This document shows, piece after piece, positions 1-7,719 of a stretch of 64,000 bases of DNA (positions are counted from its first letter, which is position 1; each line of letters starts with the position of its first letter). A program made the position numbers and the translations under genes. Where the stretch lies: the NCBI GenBank assembly GCA_017541465.1, contig JAFXYZ010000055.1:19689-83688 (forward strand), read 5' to 3'. The stretch is from a bacterium. GTDB taxonomy: Bacteria > Cyanobacteriota > Vampirovibrionia > Gastranaerophilales > Gastranaerophilaceae. The notes beneath the pieces were generated by a model. That model was given only the letters and a program-made list of their open reading frames with translations. It had not been told where the DNA came from and made no database searches.

Positions 1-1
1 T

Positions 2-514
2 AAGGTTAAAGCGTTTTACGGCAACTTCTCTGTGCTTGTAAAGGCTTATTCATATATTCTTTTAAACGGTAACAGACTAAAAGAAGTCAGCGCTGATGCG
101 GTTTTGAACGCGAATTATATGATGAATAAACTCAAGACGAGATTTTATCTTCCTCACGACAGACAGTGTATGCATGAATTTGTCCTGTCGGGCGACTGGC
201 AGAAGGAAAAAGGCGCAAATACTCTTGCTATGGCAAAAAGACTAATGGATTCAAACTTCCATCCGCCAACAATTTATTTCCCTCATATTGTCCACGAGGC
301 AATTATGATTGAGCCGACCGAGAGCGAAACTAAAGAAAGACTTGATGATTTTATCGATATAATGTTTAAAATCGCTGATGAAGTCGATAACGGCGACAAG
401 GACATCTTAAATCACCCTCTGAACGCTCCCGTTAAGAGAGTTGACGAGACTTATGCCGCAAGACATCTTGATTTGGCCTATAAAAAACAACCACAGTATT
501 CGGTTGTCGGGTAA
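2..514 (+). CDS. gcvPB: Glycine dehydrogenase (decarboxylating) subunit 2, C-terminal part (5' end outside window)
   Basis: The reading frame is open from the window edge, so the gene starts upstream and only the last 170 codons are visible. GcvPB is the PLP-binding half of the split P-protein of the glycine cleavage system, which decarboxylates glycine and passes the aminomethyl group to GcvH. The visible part matches the family's C-terminal domain: a KVKAFYGNF start, then CMHEFVLSG, FHPPTIYFP and MIEPTESE, and a terminal LDxxxAAR. The PLP lysine should lie outside the window. ATGs inside the frame are internal, not starts. A strong terminator follows, so this is probably the last gene of a gcv operon. 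Confidence 0.9.
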   Translation, partial: KVKAFYGNFSVLVKAYSYILLNGNRLKEVSADAVLNANYMMNKLKTRFYLPHDRQCMHEFVLSGDWQKEKGANTLAMAKRLMDSNFHPPTIYFPHIVHEAIMIEPTESETKERLDDFIDIMFKIADEVDNGDKDILNHPLNAPVKRVDETYAARHLDLAYKKQPQYSVVG

Positions 515-530
515 AAATTTATTAACTATA

Positions 531-565
531 AAAAATACCACCTCTTAACTGAAGTGGTATTTTTA
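531..565 (+). terminator. Rho-independent terminator after gcvPB
   Basis: An AAAAATACCAC arm and a GTGGTATTTTT arm form a hairpin with a 12-nt loop, and the 3' arm runs into T-rich sequence. It starts 17 nt after the gcvPB stop. Confidence 0.8.
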
Positions 566-570
566 TTTGT

Positions 571-632
571 GTAGGTTGGGCATTCCTGCGTAAGTTGGGC
601 ATTCCTGCGTAAGTTGGGCATTCCTGCCCAAC
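571..632. repeat. Three tandem 19-bp repeats ending in a perfect palindrome (REP-like)
   Basis: The unit GTAAGTTGGGCATTCCTGC occurs at 571-589 (GTAGG variant), 590-608 and 609-627. The last unit is completed to GTTGGGCA-TTCC-TGCCCAAC (613-632), a perfect 8-bp stem with a 4-nt loop. It lies between convergent gcvPB and the MFS gene. A related palindrome (GTCAGGCA/TGCCTGAC next to GTAGGT) is present near 31800. Confidence 0.75.
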
Positions 633-639
633 AAGTATG

Positions 640-2028
640 CTATTCTGCCTGTTTTTCTTTAATCATATAGGTGATGATTGCAGCGATTAAGAGCATCAGA
701 GCGCCTATAAAGAACGCATATTCCCAGTGGTAGTTAATTCCGTTTTCAACGTGGAATACGCATTTGCTGATAAACCAGGCAAGGAGTGTGCATACAAGCA
801 CCTGAGGACCTGCGATAAAGATATTAAATATACCCATAACAGAACCCTCTGTTCCTTTTTGAATGTATTCAGTGAGCATAGCAAACGGAAGCGCTAAGAT
901 ACTTGCCCAGCCGATACCCGCTAAACTCATCAACAATAAAATCAAAGTCTGGTTTTGAGTGAAAAAGCCCATTCCGAGGAATGCAAGAACAAGCGAAATC
1001 AGTGAAATGAAATGCACCTTCTTGTTTCCGAATTTTGTTGATAACAAGCCAATCGGGATAGCAACTATAAAGCAGATAAGGTTTTGTATTGCAAAACAAA
1101 TTGATGAAAAGTTAGTTGCCGTTGAAAGTTTTTCTGCGTACAAATTTTTCACTTCCTCTGTTGCGTTTGTGAGGTCTGGAATGTTAAATACTGTGTGAGT
1201 TACATACTGAGTGAAGAAGATGAATAAACTCATAATCCCAACCCAGGTAAAGAGTTGCATAACGCAGATTTTTGTAACTTCGGGCGATGATGTGAAGAAG
1301 TCTTTGAGTTTTTTCATAAACGGTGTTTCATCTTTTATTTCTTCTTTCTTTTCTTCCGTTTTTACAACCTTAGGTTCTTTAATAGTAATACAGGTCCAGG
1401 TCATAGCAAGGAAGAAGGCTAAAGCCGCCATAACAAACTGCGCTTCAATACTGATTTGAATATCGCATACATATTTTAAAAACGGAGCTGTTCCTGCCGC
1501 AATAACTGAACCTAAGCCGATAGCGAAACTCAAATATGCGTTAGCGAGTGAGTGCTGCTCCTGAGGAACAACATCTGGAACCAGGGCTCTGTATGGTCCC
1601 TGTGCAACGTTTACGCAGGCATCAATAACCCAAATCATAATTGCCGCAATAATCAGACCGCCAAAAACGGGTTCGGGTACGTGCAATAATGCTGCGATTT
1701 TCTCAGAAAGAATAGCCGAATTCGGGAATATCCAAAGTGCTATCGAGGCAAAAAGTGCGCCCAAAAAGAGATAGGGAACTCTTCTTCCGAAACGTGTCTG
1801 TGTTTTATCACTCAAAGCACCGACAATAGGCTGAACGAGCATACCCGTAACAGGACCGGCAAGCCAGATAAGACCGAATAATAACGGGGAAGCGCCCAAG
1901 CCCTCAGTAACAGGGCCTGAGAGAATAATTCTCATCTGCCACGCAAACTGCAGACCGAAGAACCCCAAACAAAAGTTCAGGAGCTGTGCGGTTGAGAATT
2001 TTTTTAGTTTTGTTTTTTCATCAAGCAT
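640..2028 (-). CDS. MFS transporter, sugar-transporter-like (SLC45/SUC-type)
   Basis: A 462-residue integral membrane protein with about 12 hydrophobic segments. Near residues 50-85 it has the GLIWLAGPVTG and VQPIVGALSDKTxxRFGRRxP motifs, typical of the MFS branch holding sucrose/maltose-H+ symporters (SLC45, SUC). A charged cytoplasmic loop (EEKKEEIKDE) splits the two six-helix halves near residue 230. The substrate cannot be read from sequence; a disaccharide or glycoside is the family expectation. Its start overlaps the etfA stop by 8 nt, so it is probably translationally coupled as the last gene of etfB-etfA-MFS. There is no obvious functional link to the flavoprotein. Confidence 0.75.
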   Translation of the reverse strand: MLDEKTKLKKFSTAQLLNFCLGFFGLQFAWQMRIILSGPVTEGLGASPLLFGLIWLAGPVTGMLVQPIVGALSDKTQTRFGRRVPYLFLGALFASIALWIFPNSAILSEKIAALLHVPEPVFGGLIIAAIMIWVIDACVNVAQGPYRALVPDVVPQEQHSLANAYLSFAIGLGSVIAAGTAPFLKYVCDIQISIEAQFVMAALAFFLAMTWTCITIKEPKVVKTEEKKEEIKDETPFMKKLKDFFTSSPEVTKICVMQLFTWVGIMSLFIFFTQYVTHTVFNIPDLTNATEEVKNLYAEKLSTATNFSSICFAIQNLICFIVAIPIGLLSTKFGNKKVHFISLISLVLAFLGMGFFTQNQTLILLLMSLAGIGWASILALPFAMLTEYIQKGTEGSVMGIFNIFIAGPQVLVCTLLAWFISKCVFHVENGINYHWEYAFFIGALMLLIAAIITYMIKEKQAE

Positions 2029-3040
2029 CGTAATTTCCTTTATTTAACTCTTGAATTTTCCATATCAAATGTGGTGCAATTTCAAAGAAATCGCCCACTA
2101 TACCATAATCTGCCGACTTAAAAATCGGCGCATTTTCGTCTTTATTTATAGCAATAATCTTTTCGCTGTTCTCTATTCCGACTATATGCTGAACAGCACC
2201 CGAAATACCGCAGGCTATATAGAGCTTAGGTGTTATGGTCACTCCTGTCTGCCCGACCTGAAGGCTTTTTGAAAACGCACCCGTTTCAACGGCGGCTCTT
2301 GAAGCTCCTAACCCTGCCTTCAGCTCTTTTGCGAGCTCTTTTGCAAGCTCTATCCCTTTTTCCGTTGCAATACCTTTCCCGCAGCCGATAACAATTTCAT
2401 AATCAGAGAGGTTTCCCGTGTCCGATTTGAATTTTTTGACAAAATTTAAAAGCTCGATTTTGTTGTCAAATACCTCGTTTGAGAGGTCTATATATTCAAC
2501 CGTTGTGTTCTCGTTATTGTTTTGAACTGCTTTAAAGGTATTAGGTCTGACAGTTGCCATTTGAGGATATGTTTTACAAAGAATTGTTGCCATTAATTGT
2601 CCGCCAAAGGTCGGACGGGTTGCGGCTAGTTTGCCTTCTTCATTAATGTCAAGTCCTGTGCAGTCTGCGGTTAAGCCTGTATTTAAACTTGTTGAAATAC
2701 GGGGGGCTAAGTCTCTGCCCTGGCAGGTTGCACCGATTAATACTATTTCGGGCTTTTGTTCGTTAATTATTCTGCATGCAGTTTTTGAATAATTTTGTGT
2801 TATGTATTCTCTGAGCCTGTCATCCTGCGCAATAATAACTTTTGATGCCCCGGTTTCTTTTAAGGTCTGAATAATCGGGGCATAATCATCGCACCTTCCG
2901 ATGACGAGTGCGCTTACCGTTTTGTTTTCGAGTTTTTGCGCCAGCTCAACCGATTTTGATAATAGCTCAAGTGAAACAGGAATTATATTAAGGTTTCTGT
3001 CGAGTTCGATATAGACAAGTATTCCGCCAAATTCACTCAT
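2021..3040 (-). CDS. etfA: Electron transfer flavoprotein subunit alpha
   Basis: A 339-residue EtfA. With EtfB it forms a soluble FAD heterodimer that carries electrons between acyl-CoA or other dehydrogenases and an acceptor. The N-terminal half is the Rossmann-like ETF domain. The C-terminal FAD domain shows the family signature in order: GCGKGI, LGASRAAVETG, QVGQTGVTITPKLYIACGISGAVQH and IAINKDENAPIFKSADYGIVGD (about residues 215-320). The ATG overlaps the etfB stop by 4 nt. No dehydrogenase or ETF oxidoreductase lies in the window, so the redox partner is unknown. Bifurcating and non-bifurcating types cannot be separated here. Confidence 0.92.
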   Translation of the reverse strand: MSEFGGILVYIELDRNLNIIPVSLELLSKSVELAQKLENKTVSALVIGRCDDYAPIIQTLKETGASKVIIAQDDRLREYITQNYSKTACRIINEQKPEIVLIGATCQGRDLAPRISTSLNTGLTADCTGLDINEEGKLAATRPTFGGQLMATILCKTYPQMATVRPNTFKAVQNNNENTTVEYIDLSNEVFDNKIELLNFVKKFKSDTGNLSDYEIVIGCGKGIATEKGIELAKELAKELKAGLGASRAAVETGAFSKSLQVGQTGVTITPKLYIACGISGAVQHIVGIENSEKIIAINKDENAPIFKSADYGIVGDFFEIAPHLIWKIQELNKGNYDA

Positions 3041-3831
3041 TTTCTAAGCCCCATATAATCAATAATCTTCTCTTTTAGGTGCCAGGCGGCAGCGGCGCTG
3101 TCGGCTGAAAAATTTTCTGTCTCGCCCTGATGTTTATTTTCGGGTTTAAAAACTTTTGAAACATAAGTGGGTGAGCCCTTTAAACCGACCTTATCCTGCT
3201 CTATCGTCAGTCCTTCCATATTTACCGTGTTACAGCAGTATTGCTGAGCCTTAATATACCCGTCAATTTTGGGAAGCCTGGGTTCAAGTTCCGAGTTTAC
3301 GCAAATAAGAACGGGAAGCTCGGCGCTTATGGTTTCTATATACTGCTCTGTTTCTTTTTTTACGGTTAATTTATTGTCCTCAAACATCAGTATCTCGTCA
3401 ACATAGGTGAGCTGTGGAATATTAAGCTGCGCGGCAACGGAAGGACCAACCTGTCCTGTCTCTCCGTCTATTGCTACCTGACCGCATAAAATGAGGTCGG
3501 TATCGCCTAGTTTGTCTTTTATAAGCTGGGCAAGAACTCTCGCGGTAGCGACTGTATCTGCGCCCGAGAATTTTCTGTCGGTCAGAAGAAAAGCATCATC
3601 TGCTCCCATCGCAAGCGCAAGCCGAAGAACCGCCTCAGCCTGAAAAGGTCCCATTGTGACCGCAGTAACTTTTGCTCCGTATCTGTCTTTAAGTCTTAAA
3701 GCAGTTTCGAGAGCAACTCCGTCTTTAGGGTTTAAAATACTCTCTAAGCCGTTTCGGTCTATTGTGTTGTTCTCTGTCCATTTAATATCCGTGGTATCGG
3801 GAACCTGCTTTATAAAAACAACTATGTTCAA
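3037..3831 (-). CDS. etfB: Electron transfer flavoprotein subunit beta (TTG start)
   Basis: EtfB partner of the adjacent EtfA. The family N-terminus is NIVVFIKQVPDT, and the core includes GAKVTAVTMGP and LILCGQVAIDGETGQVGPSVAAQL, the AMP-binding signature region. I place the start at the TTG at 3831 (264 residues). It lies 7 nt after an AAGGA ribosome-binding site and gives a family-like N-terminus. The longer frame back to an ATG at 3909 would add 26 unrelated residues. It would also run through a good promoter (3869-3897), so that extension is rejected. It is the first gene of an etfB-etfA-MFS operon. Confidence 0.88.
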   Translation of the reverse strand: MNIVVFIKQVPDTTDIKWTENNTIDRNGLESILNPKDGVALETALRLKDRYGAKVTAVTMGPFQAEAVLRLALAMGADDAFLLTDRKFSGADTVATARVLAQLIKDKLGDTDLILCGQVAIDGETGQVGPSVAAQLNIPQLTYVDEILMFEDNKLTVKKETEQYIETISAELPVLICVNSELEPRLPKIDGYIKAQQYCCNTVNMEGLTIEQDKVGLKGSPTYVSKVFKPENKHQGETENFSADSAAAAWHLKEKIIDYMGLRK

Positions 3832-3868
3832 CAACTTTTCCTTATAAACACATATTCTGATTACTTCT

Positions 3869-3897
3869 ATTTTGCACCAAAAATTCGCCTGTGGCAA
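3869..3897 (-). promoter_or_regulatory. Probable sigma-70 promoter of etfBA
   Basis: On the minus strand: -35 TTGCCA (3892-3897), 17-nt spacer, -10 CAAAAT (3869-3874). Transcription would start near 3862, about 30 nt before the TTG start. Confidence 0.55.
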
Positions 3898-3936
3898 CGA
3901 TTTTTTCAAAATTTCGGTAAACTTTTTACAAAGATT

Positions 3937-4770
3937 TTAAACATCAAGCCCGAGGTCAAGCGGTTTGGCTTTTGCCACTATGGCACTTGAAGAAATGACA
4001 TCAACTCCGCACTGCGCTATCTCTTCAAGCGTTGAGAGTGAAACATTTCCGCTGACTTCAATTATGGCTTTATCTTTGATGAGTTCAACTCCTTCTTTAA
4101 TCTCAGGGATAGTCATATTGTCGAGCATAATGATGTCAACTCCGCACTCTAAGGCTTCTTTTACCTGAGCGAGTGTGTCGCATTCCACTTCTATTTTGTG
4201 GGTGTGGGAAAGTTTTTTTCTGACTTTTTCAACCGCCTTTGTTATAGAGCCGACAAGCGCAATATGGTTATCCTTCAGCATAACGCAGTCTGAGAGATTA
4301 AAACGGTGAAGCCTTGCGCCCCCTATAGAAACTGCGTATTTTTCAAACAGTCTGAAGCAGGGGGTTGTTTTTCTTGTATCCGTAATCTCTGCTTTATAAT
4401 TTTTAAGTTTATCCTGATATTTTCTTGTTTCGGTTGCGATACCGCTCATTCTCTGAATATAATTGAGTGTCGTTCTTTCACCGATTAATACTGTTCTTGC
4501 ATCCCCTTCAACCGTTGCGATTATGCTTCCTTTTGCTAAAGTTTCGCCATCCTTTTTCAGGATTTCAACTTTTGTTTCACTGTTTAATATTTCAAAAACC
4601 TGTTTAAAGACTTCAACCCCTGAGAGAACTCCCTCTTCTCTTGAAACGAGTTTTACCTTCATCTTTTGAGTGCCGTCTGTTGTTGCGTCCGTTGAAATGT
4701 CGGAAAAACCAATATCCTCTTTAAGTGCGTTTTTGATATGTTCTTCAACTATAAACTTGTTCAAAATCAT
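3937..4770 (-). CDS. nadC: Nicotinate-nucleotide pyrophosphorylase (quinolinate phosphoribosyltransferase)
   Basis: A 277-residue NadC. It condenses quinolinate with PRPP, releasing CO2, to give nicotinate mononucleotide in de novo NAD synthesis. Family features in order: KEDIGFSDISTDA near the N-terminus, GERTTLNYIQRMSGIAT, ITDTRKTTPCFR (substrate-binding Arg/Lys), HRFNLSDCVMLKDNHI, the repeat-like EVECDTLAQ and MLDNM, and a C-terminal EVSGNVSLSTL. The ATG overlaps the nadB stop by 4 nt, so it is co-transcribed after nadB. No nadA is in the window. Confidence 0.95.
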   Translation of the reverse strand: MILNKFIVEEHIKNALKEDIGFSDISTDATTDGTQKMKVKLVSREEGVLSGVEVFKQVFEILNSETKVEILKKDGETLAKGSIIATVEGDARTVLIGERTTLNYIQRMSGIATETRKYQDKLKNYKAEITDTRKTTPCFRLFEKYAVSIGGARLHRFNLSDCVMLKDNHIALVGSITKAVEKVRKKLSHTHKIEVECDTLAQVKEALECGVDIIMLDNMTIPEIKEGVELIKDKAIIEVSGNVSLSTLEEIAQCGVDVISSSAIVAKAKPLDLGLDV

Positions 4771-6380
4771 CTCAGCGCCTTTCTTAAAGTGTTAATATCA
4801 ACGACATTAGAGTGTGCGTCTTCGCATTTTTCGGGGTAATCATCTCTATAGTGCGCCCCTCTTGATTCTTTTCTCTCTTTTGCCATATAAACAATTATAT
4901 TTGCGACAGTTGAGAGGTTTCTGACCGTATAATTCATTAAATCGGGGCATTTTGAGGTGTAGTTAAAGTTTTCGGTTAATTTTTCGATTTCCTTCTCTGC
5001 CCTGGTTAACCCCTCTTCATTTCTGACTATTCCGACATTTTTCCACATAATTTCTTTTAAATTATCAATGGCGCTTTCGCAGTCAAAATCAGAGTTTTCA
5101 ATTTCTTTGTCATATTCTTTTATGAGAGAATTAATTCTTTCGTCTTGTTCTTCTTTTACCTCATTTGGAAGGGTTTTGAGGTAGTTTACAAGTTCATAAG
5201 CCATAACAACACACTCTAAAATAGAGTTGCTGGCAAGCCTGTTTGCTCCGTGAAGTCCTGTGCAGGCGACTTCACCTATGGCATATAAGCCCTTAACCGA
5301 AGTTCTTGCCTGAATATCCGTTTTAATTCCGCCCATTGTGTAGTGAGCAGCAGGTGAAACAGGGATAAAATCTTTTGAAGGGTTAATTCCGTATTCTTTG
5401 CAAGTCTGGTAGATTGTCGGAAACCTTTTTGAAAACTTTTCTTCAGAGATGTGGGTTGCATCAAGTGAAACGTTGTTGAGGTTTTTCTCTTTCATTTCGC
5501 TGTAAATAGCTCTCGTGACAATATCCCTCGGGGCTAATTCCATTCTCTCATCGTATTTGCCCATAAATCTGTTGCCGTTATTGTCAACGAGGATTGCACC
5601 TTCCCCTCTGACGGCTTCCGAGATAAGGAACATTGTTCCTTTTTCCCCTATCGAAAAAGCTGTCGGGTGGAACTGGATAAATTCCATATCCTGTATTTTT
5701 GCGCCTGCCCTGAAGGCAAGAGCAACACCATCGCCTGTTGTGATGTCGGGGTTTGTCGTGAATTTGTATAACTGCCCCGAACCGCCTGTTGCGAGAATAA
5801 CTGCGGAGGAATTTATTGCTTCATACTCTTTTGTTTCTGTGTTAAAAGATATTAAACCTTTGCATTCTCCCTTTTCATTTGTCAAAAGATCAACGGCTAT
5901 TGCTTTTTCATAAATATCTATTCCGTTTTGCTCTCTTATTGTCTTAGAAAGAGCATTTTCTATGCAAAAACCCGTTGCATCGCCGCCTGCGTGGAGTATT
6001 CTGTTGACACTGTGCGCGGCTTCTTTTGTAAAAATAAGTTTGTTATTTTCATCTCTGTCAAAATTAACACCGTAAGAGAGCAGTTGTTCAAGGACTTTGG
6101 CGCTGTTTTGTGAAATAAATTTTGCAACATCGTAATTTGTCAGCCCTGCTCCTGCCTTAATCGTATCTTCTATGTGCATTGAGGTTGAGTCGAGTTTATT
6201 TTCGGGCAGGACACAAACCATTCCCCCCTGTGCGTATCTTGAATTAGACTCTGTCAGAGTTGATTTTGTTATGAGGAGGATTTTGTTTTCCGGCTTAACC
6301 TCTTTTGAAAGTTTTATTGCCGCATATAAGCCTGCAATACCGCTTCCGACGATTACGAACGAATATTTTGACTGTTTCAT
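4767..6380 (-). CDS. nadB: L-aspartate oxidase
   Basis: A 537-residue flavoprotein that oxidises L-aspartate to iminoaspartate, the first step of de novo NAD synthesis. It has an N-terminal dinucleotide-binding GSGIAGLYAA (residues 12-21), SRYAQGGM, HAGGDATGF, ATGGSGQLY, the FHPTAF and SEAVRGEGA active-site region, YTMGGIKTD and ANRLASNSILE, plus the C-terminal helical domain with RGAHYRDDYP. A ribosome-binding site AAGGA lies 9 nt before the ATG. It leads the nadBC operon; the third partner, nadA, must lie elsewhere. Confidence 0.95.
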   Translation of the reverse strand: MKQSKYSFVIVGSGIAGLYAAIKLSKEVKPENKILLITKSTLTESNSRYAQGGMVCVLPENKLDSTSMHIEDTIKAGAGLTNYDVAKFISQNSAKVLEQLLSYGVNFDRDENNKLIFTKEAAHSVNRILHAGGDATGFCIENALSKTIREQNGIDIYEKAIAVDLLTNEKGECKGLISFNTETKEYEAINSSAVILATGGSGQLYKFTTNPDITTGDGVALAFRAGAKIQDMEFIQFHPTAFSIGEKGTMFLISEAVRGEGAILVDNNGNRFMGKYDERMELAPRDIVTRAIYSEMKEKNLNNVSLDATHISEEKFSKRFPTIYQTCKEYGINPSKDFIPVSPAAHYTMGGIKTDIQARTSVKGLYAIGEVACTGLHGANRLASNSILECVVMAYELVNYLKTLPNEVKEEQDERINSLIKEYDKEIENSDFDCESAIDNLKEIMWKNVGIVRNEEGLTRAEKEIEKLTENFNYTSKCPDLMNYTVRNLSTVANIIVYMAKERKESRGAHYRDDYPEKCEDAHSNVVDINTLRKALR

Positions 6381-6403
6381 TATTTTAGTCCTTGTTGGAT
6401 TTT

Positions 6404-6434
6404 ATTCTAACCTAAACAAAAAATGTTTTAAACA
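6404..6434 (-). promoter_or_regulatory. Probable nadB promoter with overlapping palindrome
   Basis: Minus strand -35 TTTAAA (6427-6432), 17-nt spacer, -10 TAGAAT (6404-6409). The 11-bp palindrome TGTTTTAAACA (6424-6434) covers the -35 and could be an operator; its regulator is unknown. Confidence 0.4.
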
Positions 6435-6460
6435 GAAAAGTAAAGAAATTTATTATAATA

Positions 6461-6489
6461 TTGAAATCTGTGTTTTTTTATTGTAAACT
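6461..6489 (+). promoter_or_regulatory. Promoter of the SRP RNA gene
   Basis: TTGAAA (6461-6466), 17-nt spacer, TAAACT (6484-6489). The predicted start (+1 near 6496) coincides with the first base of the SRP RNA terminal stem. Confidence 0.6.
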
Positions 6490-6495
6490 TATATA

Positions 6496-6753
6496 GCCGT
6501 ACTCCACGGGGACATAGCGGATCTCTCGACTCGAACGCTTAGCGAGGTGCAGAGCCTGCTGTGAGGCTTAGTCATAAGTTATGGAGAAGCTGAGTTTTTA
6601 TGATAGTATTTGTGCTCTCGGCGTAAACCGTCGAACCGTGTCAGGGCAGGAATGCAGCAGCACTAAGGCCAAGTTTGCGGGTGAGGGCGGAAATAAAGGA
6701 GAAATTCAGGTTTGAAATGGCTTGTGTAATAAGTCGATAGGCAGAGGTACGGC
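6496..6753 (+). ncRNA. ffs: Signal recognition particle RNA, large (Bacillus-type, with Alu domain)
   Basis: A 258-nt RNA whose ends pair (GCCGTAC with GTACGGC). The 5' part (ACGGGGACATAGCGG) matches the Alu-domain start of Bacillus scRNA. Around 6630-6665, GAACC-GTGTCAGG-GCA-GGAA-TGC-AGCAGCAC is the Ffh-binding domain IV with a GGAA tetraloop and the conserved internal-loop bases. Near the 3' end, AAGTCGATAGGCAGAGG resembles the Bacillus 3' region. The order, spacing and length fit the large bacterial SRP RNA, not the ~100-nt 4.5S form. It scaffolds Ffh for co-translational targeting of membrane and secreted proteins. Confidence 0.9.
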
Positions 6754-6756
6754 ATA

Positions 6757-6793
6757 AATAAGGGCTTTGATTTTTCAAAGCCTTTATTTTTTT
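6757..6793. terminator. Bidirectional terminator between SRP RNA and a TPR gene
   Basis: AATAAGGGCTTTGA and TCAAAGCCTTTATT pair with one G-T wobble around a TTTT loop. T-rich sequence follows the hairpin on the plus strand. The hairpin overlaps the end of the convergent TPR gene and could serve it too. Confidence 0.75.
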
Positions 6794-7689
6794 ATGTGAT
6801 TTTTTAATTCTAACTCTAAAACCTTCTTAAAACGGCTTCCCTCTTCCGCGTTATCAATAGCCGATTTCATTGATTTTTCATAGCTTGCGAGGTTATTTTG
6901 TGATAAATAAATTTTTGCTTCAAGATAATAAAGTTCAGCATTGACGGGACTGTATTTTATTGCCTGAGAGATTAACTCCAGCGCTTTTTTGATGTCGTTG
7001 GTCTGAAACATAATATTTGCGTATAATTTCAGAGCACCTATATCGTTTGGGGTTATTTTGATTACTTTTTCAAGGTTTTCAACAGTCTTTTTTAAATCTT
7101 TTTGCTCGTAATAAATCGAGGCAAGATTAAAATATGCCCAGCTGTATTGTGGCGAAAGCCCGATAGCCTTTTCATAAAGCTCTATTGCCCCCTCTGTTTC
7201 GCCCTTTTCCTTCAGCTCATAAGCCAGATAAAACATCGCAAGCGCATCCTCGGGGGTTTGAGAGAGAACCGTTTTAAAGTTTTCGATAGCCTGCTCGGTC
7301 ATTTTTAATCTCGACTGCGCTATCGCAAGATTAAACCTTGCATTTGTGTCCTCACTGTCCTGGGAGAGAATTTCTTCAAAAAGTTCAACCGCTTTTTCGT
7401 ATTCCTTTAAATTACTGTAGGTCGATGCCAGATTAAACTTACAGTCTATTGATTCAGGGTTTAATTCAATCGCCTTTAAATAGGCATCGAGCGCTTTTTC
7501 GGGGTATTTTAATTTTTCGAGAATAATTCCTATATTATAAAACACCTCGCTGTCCTCGGGGGTAATTCTTGAAAGCGTCAAAAGTTTCTGAAGGGCGGTG
7601 CGGTTCTGCCCTATGTTAATAAGCCCTATCGCCGCCTGCTTTATTTCTTCAGGTGTTTCTGTATTTTGTTCCTGTTCAAATTCTTCCAT
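6784..7689 (-). CDS. TPR-repeat protein (301 aa)
   Basis: About seven consecutive 34-residue tetratricopeptide repeats fill residues 20-285 (e.g. VFYNIGIILEKLKYPEKALDAYLKAIELNPES and similar). No signal peptide or membrane segment, so it is probably a cytoplasmic protein-interaction scaffold; the partner is unknown. The N-terminus is acidic and glutamine-rich. There is no ribosome-binding site. An extended -10 element lies exactly 6 nt before the ATG, which suggests a leaderless mRNA. It is one of six TPR proteins in the window and is transcribed alone. Confidence 0.85.
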   Translation of the reverse strand: MEEFEQEQNTETPEEIKQAAIGLINIGQNRTALQKLLTLSRITPEDSEVFYNIGIILEKLKYPEKALDAYLKAIELNPESIDCKFNLASTYSNLKEYEKAVELFEEILSQDSEDTNARFNLAIAQSRLKMTEQAIENFKTVLSQTPEDALAMFYLAYELKEKGETEGAIELYEKAIGLSPQYSWAYFNLASIYYEQKDLKKTVENLEKVIKITPNDIGALKLYANIMFQTNDIKKALELISQAIKYSPVNAELYYLEAKIYLSQNNLASYEKSMKSAIDNAEEGSRFKKVLELELKNHIKK

Positions 7690-7695
7690 AAAATA

Positions 7696-7704
7696 ATTTT
7701 ATCA
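7696..7704 (-). promoter_or_regulatory. Extended -10 box directly before TPR gene (leaderless)
   Basis: Minus strand TGA-TAAAAT followed by 6 nt and then the ATG at 7689. Transcription should begin at, or within a base of, the start codon. No convincing -35. Confidence 0.5.
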
Positions 7705-7719
7705 TAAAATTTATTATTC

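Noticed and set aside
3832..3909. N-terminal extension of EtfB to an upstream ATG
   Set aside because: Unconserved and overlaps a good promoter; the TTG at 3831 has the SD and the family N-terminus.
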